From the NCBI GenBank assembly GCA_028386065.3, contig JAKUCV010007332.1, positions 8,189 to 72,188 of the forward strand: a stretch of DNA of 64,000 bases, in the 5' to 3' direction. The stretch's first letter is position 1, and each line of letters starts with the position of its first letter. The position numbers were made by a program, and so were the translations under genes. Positions 44,301 through 59,300 of this stretch are shown here, one piece after another. Source of the stretch: Turnera subulata. Taxonomy: Eukaryota; Streptophyta; Magnoliopsida; Malpighiales; Passifloraceae. Under the pieces are notes generated by a model. The model was not told where the DNA came from. It saw only the letters and a program-made list of their open reading frames with translations, and ran no database searches.

Positions 44301-47300
44301 AGGACAAAACTAGGATTGGAAACAACACAATATGATAAAATTTAGTCAGTGATTTAGAGGTGAAAGTTTGACATTTAAGTTTGCCGCTATGGAGAAAAGC
44401 TTGCACTGAAGGCCCAGTCTTCTGTTGAATCCTTATATTTCATTTGTTTCAAACTTCTAAGTGACTGCTTAAGGTTCCACAATGGGGCTTTGTTCGCTTG
44501 CACTGAAGGTCCAGTCTTTCATTTGGCTAAACTTGAACAATCGGGGGCCCATCAAAGGGTGAAAAGTAATAACCCTTTGCAAGGGTGAATTCACAATCAT
44601 AACAAGACTCCGGATTTTAGTTATTTGAATTTTTCCAATGCTAAGAGGTTATTTATGTGTAGAAGCTGAAAAATATGCATCACCTACATTAAATCCTCAA
44701 TAACTAGAATATCCTATAAATACCAGGGTGTGTTATATTCATTAGAATTAACACTGGTCGTTGTTGGCAGAAACATTTTTTTCTATTAATGGCCTATCGG
44801 GCCAAGTGGTTGCTTTGGAACTCAATCCGAACAGATTGGTCAGAATCTTTAAAATTCTGTTCTTTCAATTCACTATTACATGAAAGAATATTAGTTATCT
44901 AACAACGAGCAGGAAGCACTACTATAATCAATTTGGCCCTTTTGACAGAAGCAGATTTATGGAAGAAATCCTTACCACATTTGTATGGTCAATTGTGATG
45001 AACAAACCATAAGCTTCTACCCGCTTAATTGTACCAGAAATTATGTCACCAACATGAAGTTGACTCCAACCATTGATTTTCGATTTTGTTGTTCCATCTG
45101 CACCCAATTTCTTCAGGGTAACTTCAACTCGTTTTGATGAAGGCTCCACAGATAAGACCCTAAGATCAAGCTTCTTAGTTCATTGCCACAATATACTACC
45201 AAGCATTATTTGTCCAACCAAAACGCCCAACAAGCACAATAAATGCCTACCTTCCATGTACAAGTTGTCCAATAGGAAATTCTTTCTCAGGATTCTCAAC
45301 ATATTCATTAGACAGATTTGAGAGGAGGATTTTTGCATCAAGTTTCCTTGAAAGTGATATGAAGCATCCCTTTGACGTGACATTCTTAACATAACCCTGT
45401 CAACAGTGGATTAACCCATAAAAAGTATAGTAAGCAAAATTCACCCAAGAAAAGACCCTGACAAATAAAAAGCAGGAAGTATAACGCTAAAAATGATGAA
45501 ACGTTATAAATGAGTGGTAGATATTTATATCAATAGGAAAATTTGATAATCATCGCGGATATGACCCAACTGCAGCAAAGTTGAAGAAGGAAAAGTACTT
45601 ATTGAGATATAAACATCCGCTTCAGAAAGCAGAAAACAGTGACAACATGAAAAAGGAAAGAATAGGATTGAAAATAAGAGAACAGAGAATTGCTAGCATA
45701 CACCATGAGTTCCATCCTTGGAAAAGTTACAGAAGCCAAACAATCAGCCTACCAAGCCAAAACCTCTGGTTTATAACCAAATATTGGTGAGGAAATCACA
45801 AAACAAAGGGACTACATCAACAAGACAACCATAGCTAGAAGTAGCAAGAGCTCTATCTATTACCTGGACAACCATGTCAGGATGAAGATCTTCAATCATT
45901 TCAATACGCTTATTCAGAGGGTTCCTGAAAAATCAAATAACGAATTCATCTAACAGCAAAAATGAACAGAGAACCACAATAGGAGAGCAAAGAAAAAACC
46001 CAAATGTCCAAGAAGGAAACAGCATGCAGTAATATTTCTTAATCTTAACAATAGAAAACATAATTGCCTTCAGTCCTATCCATAGTCACATAAAACGCCG
46101 TACCCTCCGGTACACGGTACGGTTACGCCGTAAGCTAGAGTAGAAGAATTCGGTACGTCCGGGGTATATTAATCTGGTACAGTAATTCATTAATAACCGT
46201 ACACATTAATTTATATTTCAGTGTGACTAGACAACAAAATAAGGGAGGCTTTCATAAATTGGGCTTGCCAACATTTTTTGAGTTTTCTAATGAATGAATT
46301 ATGGTTGGGCTGGGTAAAAAAAAAAAAATCCAAAAAAGACAATTATCCAAGAAAAAACAAAGTCAAATGCAATACGCCCTAGGTAACGAATTGGTACCCT
46401 CAAGTACCGCAAATTGGTTCGAACGAACCAATACGTCGAACACTCCACTTTTAGCGCATTATGTGACCATGGTCCTAGCACAAATTTTCAAAAAAATAAA
46501 AGCCCTCATGGTTGAAACTGCAAGCACATTTAGCGTCATTTGGAGTCATAAGAACTGATGGTCTCACCCCAATCACTATATTCCGAGCCAGAGAAGAAAT
46601 GTGATAGATTCCAACTTTATCAGAAAAAGAGGGAGTACAAATTTAAAAATGCTGAGAGCATTGATTCCTCAGTTTCAGCCAAGATGCATCAACCCCAGTT
46701 GCTATATTCAGTGTCACGACAGAAATGCATAACGTTCCAACTTTATCAGTAAAAGTGGACAACAAATCTGAAATGCTACGAGTATTGATTCTTCAGTTTT
46801 CAATCAAGATGCATCTTGTATGAAAGCTTGGCTTCCAATAATGTATCCAAGAGCATGAATACCAACAAGAAAGCATATGCTCATGCTGACCGAGCAATCA
46901 TTGGATGCTATGAACCATTACCAAGTTCTCATTTTATAGGGGCCAAGTAGCAAAGTTTATCATTTTATGGAATATAATCCTCACAACATCAGAGAACATT
47001 GGAAACTTGACTAGGCATAATCTCCATCCAGACCACTAAGCCAATGCAGATGCCTAGATAAAGACAACGAAAAAATTGAACATGAGAAACAGTTGAGCTC
47101 AAGACTTACCCATTACAGGAGAGATCTGATGAATTCCTGCTACACATGGCATCTAAAGATAAGCGCAAAGACAGATCAACATGAACGGTGCCTTTGACAG
47201 AGTGGCTGATTTCCAGGACCTTTGTTTTTACAAATTCGCCTTCATGACAACCAGACAAGGGATTTTGCACCCATGAGTCTTGTAGTTCTGTAAAATGAAC

Positions 47301-50300
47301 TCTACCATGCAAGTGTGGACCAATTAGTACAACCAATCCACCAACACCAGGGAGAATTTTGGAAATTCTGCCACCCACTATATCTCCTTCATGAATATGA
47401 GCTGTAATACTATCAAGCAGAAGATTTTGTGCCTCATCTTCATCCTGATCTTTGCTACCAGCAATAATAGAGATGGCACGGAGTGGGCGGAGCACCAAAC
47501 GTAATGATGCTTTATCCTTGTTATAACTTAATACATGGCCAACAACAGGCTTCCCTACAAGAAAGCGCTTTTGGAATTCTCGAAGCTCGCTAGGTTCACA
47601 GGCACTGTCAAGAATATAGAGCTGGGCCTTCACATGCCGCGTTACAGTTAACCAAGCCCATTCACTGTCTACCTTATACACATACCCAGCAATACGCTGT
47701 CCAGAAGAAAATTCTGGCTTCTCAGACAAGATGTTATCCCCTAAATCAAATGAATCTGCAATCAAAATTTAATTTCAGATTTGAAAGGTCAACAAAGATT
47801 AACAGCAACATGCCAAGTACAAAACATATTCCAGAGACAATTAAATCACAATTGCACAAACCCATAAAAGAATTCCCAAAAGTGACTAGTTAAGTAGCAG
47901 GAAAATGACAGCACAAAAGAAAGTTTAATCACATCAATGCACTAAATGCCTTGTGACCAGCTTCTGAATATTATCCCAAGTTTTTGCATTCATAACTAAA
48001 ACCAAAAGATAGTTGCCAAGGGCAAACCCATGGGAATGATAAAGCAGCAGCAAATAGCATTTAATTGTATGCAGATATGCTAATGAGAGTTTTTGTCATG
48101 CGCAACATCTTTGACGTCATTCCGCATAGTTGCTAGAGAATATCGCAGGGAAACTTAAAAGAGGCATTCGTCAAATGACTGTAAACAGTAAAGTTAACCA
48201 ACAAAAGCACAGTAAAGAAAGAAATGAAAACATGTGTTAAGCAGCTGAGTGGGGTGACTGAAAGAGGCTTTTAAAAACCATCCCCAATTACTAAATAGGT
48301 AAGTGGAAAAGAAACTGTTGATAGCATGCTCCAAAACTTGGTACATATGATCCAAGAAAGAGTTGAAATGACAAAGAATAATATTGCATTAAATAGTGTG
48401 AGCCCTAGATGTAAATTTACAAAACGAAAAGTGAACATTTGATAAAGAAGCTTTTGTGGAATGAATGAAGTGCTGTTTTGAAAAAATGTTACAAGGTATA
48501 TATTAAGAAAAATGAATGACCTTGAGGCAAAAATTTAAAGGAGAATCCCAGTCTTTTTGGACCAAGCACTTCAATTTACAGTATGAGGTCAGTTTGCTTC
48601 TATGCATGAGGACAATTGAGATCATTTAGGAAGTAGATGATCAATTGGTCACAACCGGATGCCATCTGATAATGCGGCATCTGCATTACTAAATTCAAAA
48701 GTACAGTGACAGATTAATAAATAATTCTAGCCAAATTAATGACTAGAATATCAACCCACATTCCCTTTTATCACACAGGTAAGTTGGTAACCAAAGTTTC
48801 CATCAAGAGGATACCAGTGGTCCTTTGTCCAATTTTTCTGGGTAAAACAGTCATTTTAACGCAGTAAACCGATTTGTGTAATATTGGTATTGTTCAGACC
48901 TAAATGGACTCATGCTTTCTACCCAAGTTACGCCTACAAGATGTGTTTTTTTTTCCTACAAATGTAAATGCTTAATACTATCTATTAATTTACATGAATT
49001 TCCCAAGGATAATGTCAATAAATAAAGTTAACATGAATTCCAGCAATACAACCAACCCAACATAAGCAAATCACCATGATAAAAAAAAAAAAAAATCAAC
49101 CTGAGAGCATTCTTGGCTTGATAGATAGCTCCCATTGCTGACTCTTTTTATTATCTGATTGACCAGCCTTTTCAACGATCCTTGCACTCACTGTCTGTCC
49201 AATTTTGAAGCCATCAAATGGATTTTCTACATCACAAGCATCATATACCTGTTCACAAGAAAGTCAATTGTAACATACTGATAATGAGAAAAAGAAAAGC
49301 ACAATGCTTATTAGCAATTGCACATTCAAATCATTCTGGAAATTCACCTCTGTTATGTGAATTCGACCGCGGAAACCAATACCAAATTTCAATCTCATTT
49401 CAAGAGGCCTGATTTCAGTTATCTGAAAAGCAATGACATTGAATAAAAAAGATATTTAGGCATCTTCTGAAGTAGTTTATATATAGGATTAGAGAAAGGA
49501 AGAGATATGTCTATCATAGGAAAAAGAAACTGAAATTTCTAGCTCAAATATGCAACAGTACAACAATCTTTAAGCAAATACCTCCGCCTGAACAAGTGAT
49601 CCCACATCATAACCAGACTTCTTCCTAGCTTTTGTTCCGCTGGATGTCTCAGTAATGCCGCTGATAGATTTGATAAGCAAAAGCAACCTTCCAAGGGTCG
49701 AATGGCCAGGAAGAGCCATTACAGTTGCAACCACACTACACAAGGAAACAATATTAAGTTAGGAAATCTGCTTATGAAACAAAATAAAGAGATGATAAGA
49801 CCATTTGCTTTAGACATCTGCTCAATGCAACACAGAGGTCTTTGTCCACTAAAAGAATTCGAACTAAGATTGCTAACAATCAATAAGAAGCAAAATAGAC
49901 ACTACATATCCACCAAACCGGTTGATTTTTCATTAAAAAAAATTAAAACCATTAAGCATTCACTAACAATATAAACACTGCTATAAATGTACCAAGGTGT
50001 TTTACTTTACAAAAACTGCTAAGCATTTATCCGGGATGTACACTAAGAGTTAAGTACACATTTAACTACCGATGATGATATTCAAAAAAAAAACCACCAA
50101 TGGTAAGTTCACTTTGTCAATTTATACAAATTCACCAAGACAGTCATCTTTTCGTAAAAATGAAAACCAAATTTTGAAGCAAAAGACATTCTCAACTAAA
50201 ACCAAATCCTCAATCATTTAACCACAAAATGTAAAGATGAAAAAAGGCACTACAACAATCAACAAAAGGTAATACTAGAAATTCAAGAGGGTGTAAAAGA

Positions 50301-53300
50301 TATTTGTATGGACAAAGCTTTGAAATCAATTATTCAAACTTTTTATAAGTAAAAGCAATCACTAGCTACGGTTACTGAGCCCCATTTCTTCTCATACATG
50401 TGCTGCATAAATGATGTACTCTACCAAAGATAACCATAAACCAGAGGTGTGGCAAACGCAACTGACTAGTGTAAATCTCACAAACAACACGCAGTATCTG
50501 AAGGCAAAGTAATTCAACAATTTTAAGAGGCAATACATCCCTAAAGTCAATGTTTCTAATGTTTTGAAGAGTCCAATATATGATGGCATATCATTCAGGG
50601 GCTAAAGATAGATAATTACCTCTGGCCGTTCAAAAATTGTTTTCGACACAACTTCTGCGTATTGTAATCTGATATGGATGCATATCCTATAGCATAATTA
50701 TGCTCTGGAATAGAAAGCACCTGTTTTTAGTAGAACAAACAAGTTAGGCAAACATACAAGAATCGTCAACACTTTCTTGGGGAGAAAAGTATCAAATACT
50801 TGCCAAGTAATTCTCCTTCACCATCTCTACAGTTGCATTCACTGTTGCACTGACCTCCAAATCATTTGACTCTTGTGTTTTGCGTTTCTGAAACCAAACA
50901 AGAAAGGGTATAAATTGTGCCCAAGAATGACAAAGGAAACACAGAGAATCTTCATGGATCGAGCACTAAGTCAATAAATGGCCATTCCATTAAGCCAACA
51001 TGATCTTTGCGCATACTACTGTGTCTTAAGAGAGACAAGTAAAGGATTACCTTCTTATGAGTTTGCAAACTCTTGGAGCTCTCATCTATGGATTTAGCAA
51101 AAAATTGGGGTTTAAGAGATAGATCAACAAGGCGTTCTGTCATTGCAACATCAAGAACCACAGCTCGGACAGTTGAACCTGATTCCACGGTCTTCCCACC
51201 TACTGTAGGGATGTAAATGTATGAATGACTAATCCTCAGAAGATATGAACATGTCCAAAAACAACCAAAAAACGAAATTCATATTAAACAGCTTTACAAG
51301 AGTTAAAGAACCTACATTGGGAATGTGAAATAAAACCAAAAACGTCTGCATATCTCTCGAAGCTGACAACAACACCAAATTCCTTTGACTCTTCAATTTT
51401 TCCTTCAATGATACTGCCAATGTTAAATCCTTCAACCCATGTTAGGTCAGCTGTACTAGACTCAGCAGATTGGAGCCCAGCAATCTGGAAAATGAAAGGT
51501 TACAATTAGATGTACACAATTGAAAATGTGCAATCAAACAGAGAGTGTGAGAATGAAGTATATGATAGGAAATTTCAACAAAATTCAGCTATTCTACTGC
51601 AAAGAATACACCACATATGAACTTTACCTTCTCCTCAGTAAGAAAATATTGTTGAATAAAAGATGCATCTGTAGAGGCGCAGCATGACTGCTTTAAAGAC
51701 ACTGTTACTCTGTTTGTTTCACTATTTACCTGGAAAACGGAAATGGAAGCTAATTCAATAAAAGCTTCAAAGCTCATAATTCAGAAACATCAGCCTAAGA
51801 TAATTCACTCACGTCATGTATGTTACAACGAACAGATTGTCCAATGTAAAAAGCTTCGGAAAGCTCAGCTCTTCGCTCATCCAGAGCCTACCAAAAGCCC
51901 AAATAAATGAGAAATAATAAAAAATAAATAAAAAAGAGGATAGATGGCATCAGGTAATAGCTGACTAGTTTACATGGAGAAATGATGTAAAAATAAGGGG
52001 AAAATAACACAGCATTTGTTATCATAGCCCAAAAGCAAAGTTCTTGCCAGTCAACTGCGGCTGTTCTCAACTCTCATGTCAGAACAGTATCTCATGCATC
52101 TGTTATGGCAAGTCTTTCAATCTTATAAATAACAAAGACACATGACCAAAGATTCAAATCATTTTAAGTTACAAGTAGTCAGATATTCATTTGAAATTCA
52201 ATGTTAAGAAGTGGCTTTCGTGTTGCCCCTATAGACACTTCTCTCTCTCAAGCTTCAAATCTCCCTTTTGCAAAGCCTAAGTTAAGCCCAAAGCTTTGCT
52301 ATTTAGTTAATCCAGATGAAAACTTCTGATGCTGGATGAAAATTTTTGCTCCTGCCCTCCTATTTGTTACTTAGGATATTTACTCACTGCTAATGTAAGA
52401 ACGATTGTCAGATCCGAATTTGCTTGACAGTGACCAAAACACAATTGATTGTATAAGAACAGAACTGGTAGGGAAAATTATTCAATTCCTGAAGCAAACA
52501 TAATGGAGAAATGAAGGAGACAGGAAACCAAGGGAGGCTCCTTTCAAAATAACTTCCAGAATCAACTTATTTTCTAGCCTGTGGGGCTTGCATATATAAG
52601 CTAAAGGAAAATTATTCAATTCCTGAAGCAAACATAATGGAGAAATGAAGGAGACAGGAGACCAAGGGAGGCTCTTTTCAAAAAAAAATTCCACAATGTC
52701 ATCTTGTTTTCTAGCTTGCGGGGCTTGCATATATAAGCTAAAGGAAAATTATTCAATACCTGAAGCAAACATAATGGAGAAATGAAGGAGACAGGAGACA
52801 AAGGGAGGCTCTTTTCAAAATAACTTCCACAATGTCATCTTGTTTTCTAGCTTGTGGGGCTTGCATATATTAGCTAAAGTATGAGTAATGTAAGTGATAA
52901 GTTCGTTATTGTCTCAAGAAGGAAAAGAAATAATGGATAGTGAAGAATACCACCATTAACTACTTGAATGCTATGATAATAAAACTAAAAAATACTCCCA
53001 AAACTAAGCCGCCCAAATTAATAATCGCAAATATTATTTCACCTACTTTGTTCCATAAATAATGACGAGCTTAATAGATACTCCACATCTGTTATCATTT
53101 ATAAGCTAAAACAATTAAAAAAGCATATCAAGTTCCAATGAAGTTGTGTGCGCAGTATGTTTCACAAAAACTCGTACCAGAGAAACTATAGGTTGTACAG
53201 AGGGATGGATTTGCTTAACATAGATTATTTCTCTTAGATAAATGTGAATTCAAAAGAAGTAGGGTTGTGAGGCAGGAAGTGGCTGGTTATATTTCCAGGC

Positions 53301-56300
53301 TGGGGCATTGGCAAACTGTTCAAGGAGAAAATTCGCAAGGAAACTTCATCGCCTACCAGGACTCTTTCACATAAGCCCAAAAGAATAACATTCAACTGCA
53401 GAGTTAATGAAGATAATTTAAAAGGGGAACAAAAAGTACCTTGCTTTTGGGAGAGAAACCAGTCAGACGCCCAAGAAAACGAACAAAGCATCCAGTTTCT
53501 ATTAAATTGCAAATGTAACCCTGTTTAAAAAGGCAAACTTGAATTGATCATATCAATAATATCATCTTAGCAGTTGTTCCCCAAAAAACTTGGAGAAACT
53601 AGAAGTGCAGCTAGGAAAACAGGTAACTTACATGAACCACTGAATTAGGATGAACTTGACTGAGATCTGAAGGAATTTGATCAGCTGAGTTGATAAGAGA
53701 ATATTTTGCAGATAGAACCAAATTGTTGCTCTCAAAATCTACAAAATGTGGGAGCAGATTTCAAAGTCATTACGAGCTGTTTAGAGTTACAGTTGCCAAA
53801 CTTGCAAACAGCAATTGGCAAAACACAGCAGAAAAGAACAGTGCAAAACAGCTCACGGATTTCAACATCTAAAGCACCAGACCAATGGGACAGTGCCTCA
53901 TCAGATTCACATATAATGTTTGTGTTAATCCAACATGTCTTTGCATTGACTGGATTTCAAAAAGGTTCAGAGAGATATATTTTCATATCAGTCCTTTTTT
54001 TGACTGTACATGCAAAGATTTGTTTCATTCTATTTGCACATCTTCAGTTCCTTCAGTTTCATGCAAAGTCTTCAAGCAAAGTTCACATTTTCTTGGGAAA
54101 CGAATGTCTTAGGCTAAGTTTGGGAAAAAAGTGGGGAGGGAACGAAAATGGAACTTAAGCATAATGGAGGAGGAGAAAGTTATTTCACCTTTTTGGTTTG
54201 GGGGTTGGGACTAATGCATGAGAGAGAGAATATAACATTTTATTATACACAAAAAGTTAACATGCTTAAATTACACAAATAGCCTTATTGTCACTAAGAA
54301 ACGAAAAAGAGGTATGAGGATAAATTTGTCAAAAATACAAAAAAAATAGTTTACAGGCCCACCATTCTCTCCATTTCCTCTCCATTTTGGAGAGATTGGC
54401 ACTTTCACTCCATTTTCTCCCCAGTTTCCTTCCCCTAGTGATTCTCCTGGTTCCCAAACGATGGAATATTCATTCTTTCCCCTCAAATTCTCTCGCTCCC
54501 AAACTTACCCTTAGGGAAAGCTATCCTTTACAATAAGGACGGAATGCTGGATTTTTCTGCTCAGGTGCCAACCCAGGAATTGCATACGAACCATCCATTA
54601 TTGTTGACCATACTATGCAAACCAGGCATTTCTCTTTCTGAATCGAAATAGATAAGCTTTGCAATCATCTCTGTAAAATTTAAAGTTTATGTACCCACAG
54701 GAATATAAGCAACCATTCGGTGGTCTAATTCAAAGATTGTCTTTTCCCTCAATATAGCTCAGACACATCCTAACGCACTGGCGGGATGTTTTGGGGGCTA
54801 AATTTATATCAAGCCATTTCTTGTCTAGGGTATATCTGTTTATTGTCAATGGCAGTAATTTCAAAAGCATTGCTAAGTAAAATTCCACAGACAAATAATT
54901 GGGAATCTAAAAGGATAACATTCACATGCAAAGCAATCAAGAGTTAGAGAATAAACCCACCTAGAATCAGTAGCTTATCAAACACAAACCCAGGCTTCAA
55001 GACTGACTGCATTAAAGCAGCATGTCCTGCAAAATGCATTGCCAGTTAGTAAACAAACTTGTACAGAAAAAGGAATGCAAGCATCTATGAAGGAGAAAGA
55101 ACCATACCATGGTGATCTGCCAAGTGCTCAATAGGGATTGTACCCCTAAAGTAGCTTTGCAAGTTAAGACCCACCACCACTGAAAAGGAAGTTATCTTCT
55201 CAACAACTCCAGCAACAATACTACCCAACTTGACATCTTCTTGAGAAACCCTGCTGGTTTTAAATGAATTTCAAATGATATTATCAAATGTTAACCCAAT
55301 GATATCTAGAAGGAAAAGCTTCAGTATAAATTAAGGAAAGAACACTATGATACTGCTCACACTGACCAAATATATACCATTCCCTTCTAGAAAACTATAA
55401 TCAAGGCTAGAACAACATAGGACCTTCTTTAATAATAGACATCATTAAAAATAAGGCTTCTCGAGTGTTCAACATAAGCTATATCTGGAACAGATGGAAA
55501 TAAGTATAGAGATTTCTTCAGATGCAACGGCCAAGGTAGTAATATACAAGTTGTTCTGTAACCAGTTTAATTTTAGACAAGAAACCCTGAATTCTTGAAT
55601 CAAGAAGCAAACCTATTGGGCTTCATTGTGAAACTAAGGTTGATCCGACGAGAAGCAGGAATAGAACTCATAACTCTGCATTTGACAACTTGACCAACAT
55701 GATACATTGAACTTGTGTCACTTCCTGCTTCTAAGCCAAGCTCAGACCTGGGTCAAAACGCAGAGAATCAATAATACTGTGTGATCATCAAACCTAAGTG
55801 AATAGGAAAAGAAACTAGCATTAGCAATAAGGTTAAAAGTAAACAGAATAGAAGCAAACGACCCTTTGAAGCAAAAGGAGATTCATAACGTTAAAAGTAA
55901 ACAGAAGTTATAGATGATAGCAACGAGATAAACGATTCCGAATCCCACAGCGCTATAACCATTGCAATTGCCATGTAATTATAGTGGTGCTTTATAAGAA
56001 AGTTAAGAGGTAGCTCTCAATTAGACCCTAAAGCCCCATCAAAACCATCACCTTTCAAATATCAATGCATTGCCACTCTGCTCATATTATAAGACAAAGA
56101 ACATGAGAAGATGGTGCTTCAGATATAGCCAGGCACAGATGAGAAAATAGAATACATCCTTGAATTCAGCAAATAAACCACTAAATCCAGCAAGGACAGA
56201 ATACCAGATACACAATAATGCCACATAATTTTTCCCCTACACTAAGGTGGACATAACTACATTTCACAATGCATTTGTTCTGCATTCTTCACTCCTAATC

Positions 56301-59300
56301 TGTGTTTATTATAACCCTATTCCAAACAACTATCAGTTTCCAAGTTAAACTTAAGCTCTCCGAGAGTAAAGCATGCTTGTCATAAAATCATTCCCAAATA
56401 GCTATTTTGCTTGGAACACCAAATAGCTATTTTCCTCCGCAGCAATTCCCTAAATTGTTGAGGCAGGTGCTTAATCAGGGGAAAAAGATTAACCAGGAGA
56501 TCAATTTTAATAAATCCTTGCTCCTATTCATTCTCATACTACATCCCAGCACACTACTTTAATAATGTCCAAAATGTATCAAACTGGAAGCTTAAGTGAG
56601 CAAATCCCAATAAGAACACCACAAGATGTTGAAGGAAAGAACCAAGAAAGAACGTTGAATTGTCCACATAATAATTTAACAATGGGAGTATTCTCGCACA
56701 AAACAGATGGAGGGTACAAAAAATTCAGTATAGATGGTCTGATACTAGCCTTGGAGCGAAGCCCTGGACCCCATTATAAAAACGAACAAAGCATCCATGA
56801 TTCTCAATCGTTGTGATCCAACCATGTGTTACAAGTCCATCGGTAGCATCAGCATATGAAGTAATTATTGCAAGTTTTGATTTTACCTGTCAAACCATAA
56901 ACCGATAATCATTTTACAGGAAATGGTATAAACATATGGAAAGAACATCTGCAATCAAACAACATAGCTGGCACACTTAGCCCCTATAATTGGCAATTTT
57001 TGAAATGAACACTCAATATGTAACAAAAATAAAAATAAAATGACTAGTAAAAAGGGAAGTTACAAGTTTATAAATTAGTCTAGAGACCACAACCTTCAAA
57101 AAAAAAAAACTGCAGACAAATTAAATATCCAAGAAAATATCTTACCAGTGTTTTCTTGTGTGTTACAGTTATTCTTTTGGATTTGCACCCAAGAACACGG
57201 AACAACAGCTCAGCTCCGACCTGCTTGGTAACAAGTCAGCTTTAAGATCACTAATAACTAATGATAAAGAGAACCACCAAAACTATCACAATATCCATCT
57301 CGATACTGAATCTTAAATAGCATATATAATTAGGATGTGACCTTAAATTTTTTCCCGGGTTTTGCAACTTCAAATTCAGACATATGCCGAAGAGGACAAA
57401 GTGCCTTCACACCACCAGGAAACTGCACAATGGCACCAAAGCTATCAACAAGTAGGATTTTTGCCCTCATTACCATTCCAGGCTTGACATCGGAGTGGGT
57501 GAATACGGATCCTTCAAAAGCACTGGCCTACATAGTAAGGAAACAGAGAAAATGAGCAACTAACAATGTATATCTCACTACTGAAGGCAAGAATACAAGT
57601 ACTTGGTTTTAACAGAGAATAACTAGTGGCGGAGACACATCATGAACACTGAGGTCAGTTGACTGCACTGAAATTTTGAACCATCAGACCCTAATAAATG
57701 ATTGCATATAACTTTATGAAGAGCAAAAATTACTTTCCACTTTGACTCCAATAACATAATTGTAAAACTAACTACTTTGGTCAAAGACTGTACTTCCCCC
57801 TTGAGTACCAGCAATGGAATGGCCATCCGCCACTGTTTATAGAGTAGATTATATGTATCTGCAATGCAGTTTTCTTAACAAACTTCACTTGGTTGCGGAT
57901 GCTTATAAGTGTTTGTAGAGTAGCTTCATTGTAACATATTAAACACTTAGCCATTGCCAATGAGTTATGTTATATATTGATTCTTCTGACTCTGTCACTG
58001 TGAATTGACAATACTTAATCATAGATCCAATATTTTACACCAGATCAGAATGAATTCAAAATCATAAATGCAATATCAAATCTCTAAACATGTTAATTAA
58101 AACAAAGTGCAAGTATCTTCAAAGTAAAAAAGAAATCCTATCCATTGACAGGCAATTTGACACAACCTTGCAATCACTTGGACAGAGAAAGACTAGATCC
58201 TGATGCAAATACAATTCAACATATATACTAAAAACTCATTTTTCAAAATCCATTGCATTCTACTAAAAAGTAAGATAAAGCAGAAAAGAAACTCTGAAGA
58301 TAAGCAACCTTCAAAATTCCTGTAGCAAGACCTTCCAAATGCCTGAATCCAAGAATTCGAACACGAACTGTAGCCCCCTCCTTAAACTTTTTCTCAAGTT
58401 TCCGGGCTCCATCTTCAGCCACATCAGATATCTGTAGTCAAGTCCTTAACTTACTAACCCATCAAGTTTAAAAATCTAAACGATCATATGGGAACATGAA
58501 AGTAACCAGTAGTGAAGAACATACATGAACATAAGCCGGTGTTGAAACAGGTGCGGAAGGGATTTCAAGCAAAAGGCCCAAGCCTCTATCTACTCTGATG
58601 ACTTTTGCACTATCATAAATATCCCCAGCTGTAGCATGCTACATTTCAAAATGAAATATCAGTGCATGAGAGAAGGAAATAGACACCTCGAGGAAAGCAA
58701 ACATCAGCAAACTTTCTTTTCTCTGGCTTATTGGTTAATTGACAATGACAGAGTAACAGGACAGTAAGAAATCCTTGACTCTTCTATAGCTATTCAGTCT
58801 ATTTTTGGCAACATATTTGCCAATTTTCTCTTTCAAAGGTACAAAAAGGCCTATGACCACACATTAAATAACAAAGCCCACAACATCCACAAGAGATAAC
58901 AGAACTTAATAAAGATTTAATGGACTTACCAATGGTGGAGCATTGTTGTGGACAAGGTGGTGATTGAGAGTCAAACCAACAGCTCTAGTCAAGGGATCAA
59001 CAAACAATATCCTTGCATTTACCTAACCGATGACACAGCAACGGAAGTAAGGTTTTTGAGATAACAATGCTGTGATAAGCTTCTTCACTCATATGCTAGC
59101 TATAAGTTAAACCTTTGACAAGGACATCTCCGACATAATTGCCAAACTAGTAAGAAAACCATACAACTTGACAAGTGGACAATGCAAACAAAACAATTAG
59201 TTGATCCCAAATAGCTTGCGTTAATACTTAGGAAGTCAAGTTGTAACCAAGCAGACATGAAGGAACCAAGTGCAATAATAAGTCACCACAGAGCTGCAAC

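Larger units (their letters stand above)
45925..47109 (-). other. RRP5 intron 29 with repeat insertions
   Basis: This 1.2-kb intron holds a possible short inverted-repeat element (46085-46466) and a tandem duplication (46562-46815). No exon is hidden here: exons 29 and 30 join in frame (GNPLNKRIEMIE). Confidence 0.7.

Noticed and set aside
44160..44406. Small frames on both strands in RRP5 intron 32
   Set aside because: Overlapping opposite-strand frames with no motif; the flanking exons join in phase without them.
51888..53439. Possible missing exon in the long RRP5 intron 19
   Set aside because: Exons 19 and 20 join in phase with the expected family order; the open frames in between come from the 135-bp tandem repeat.
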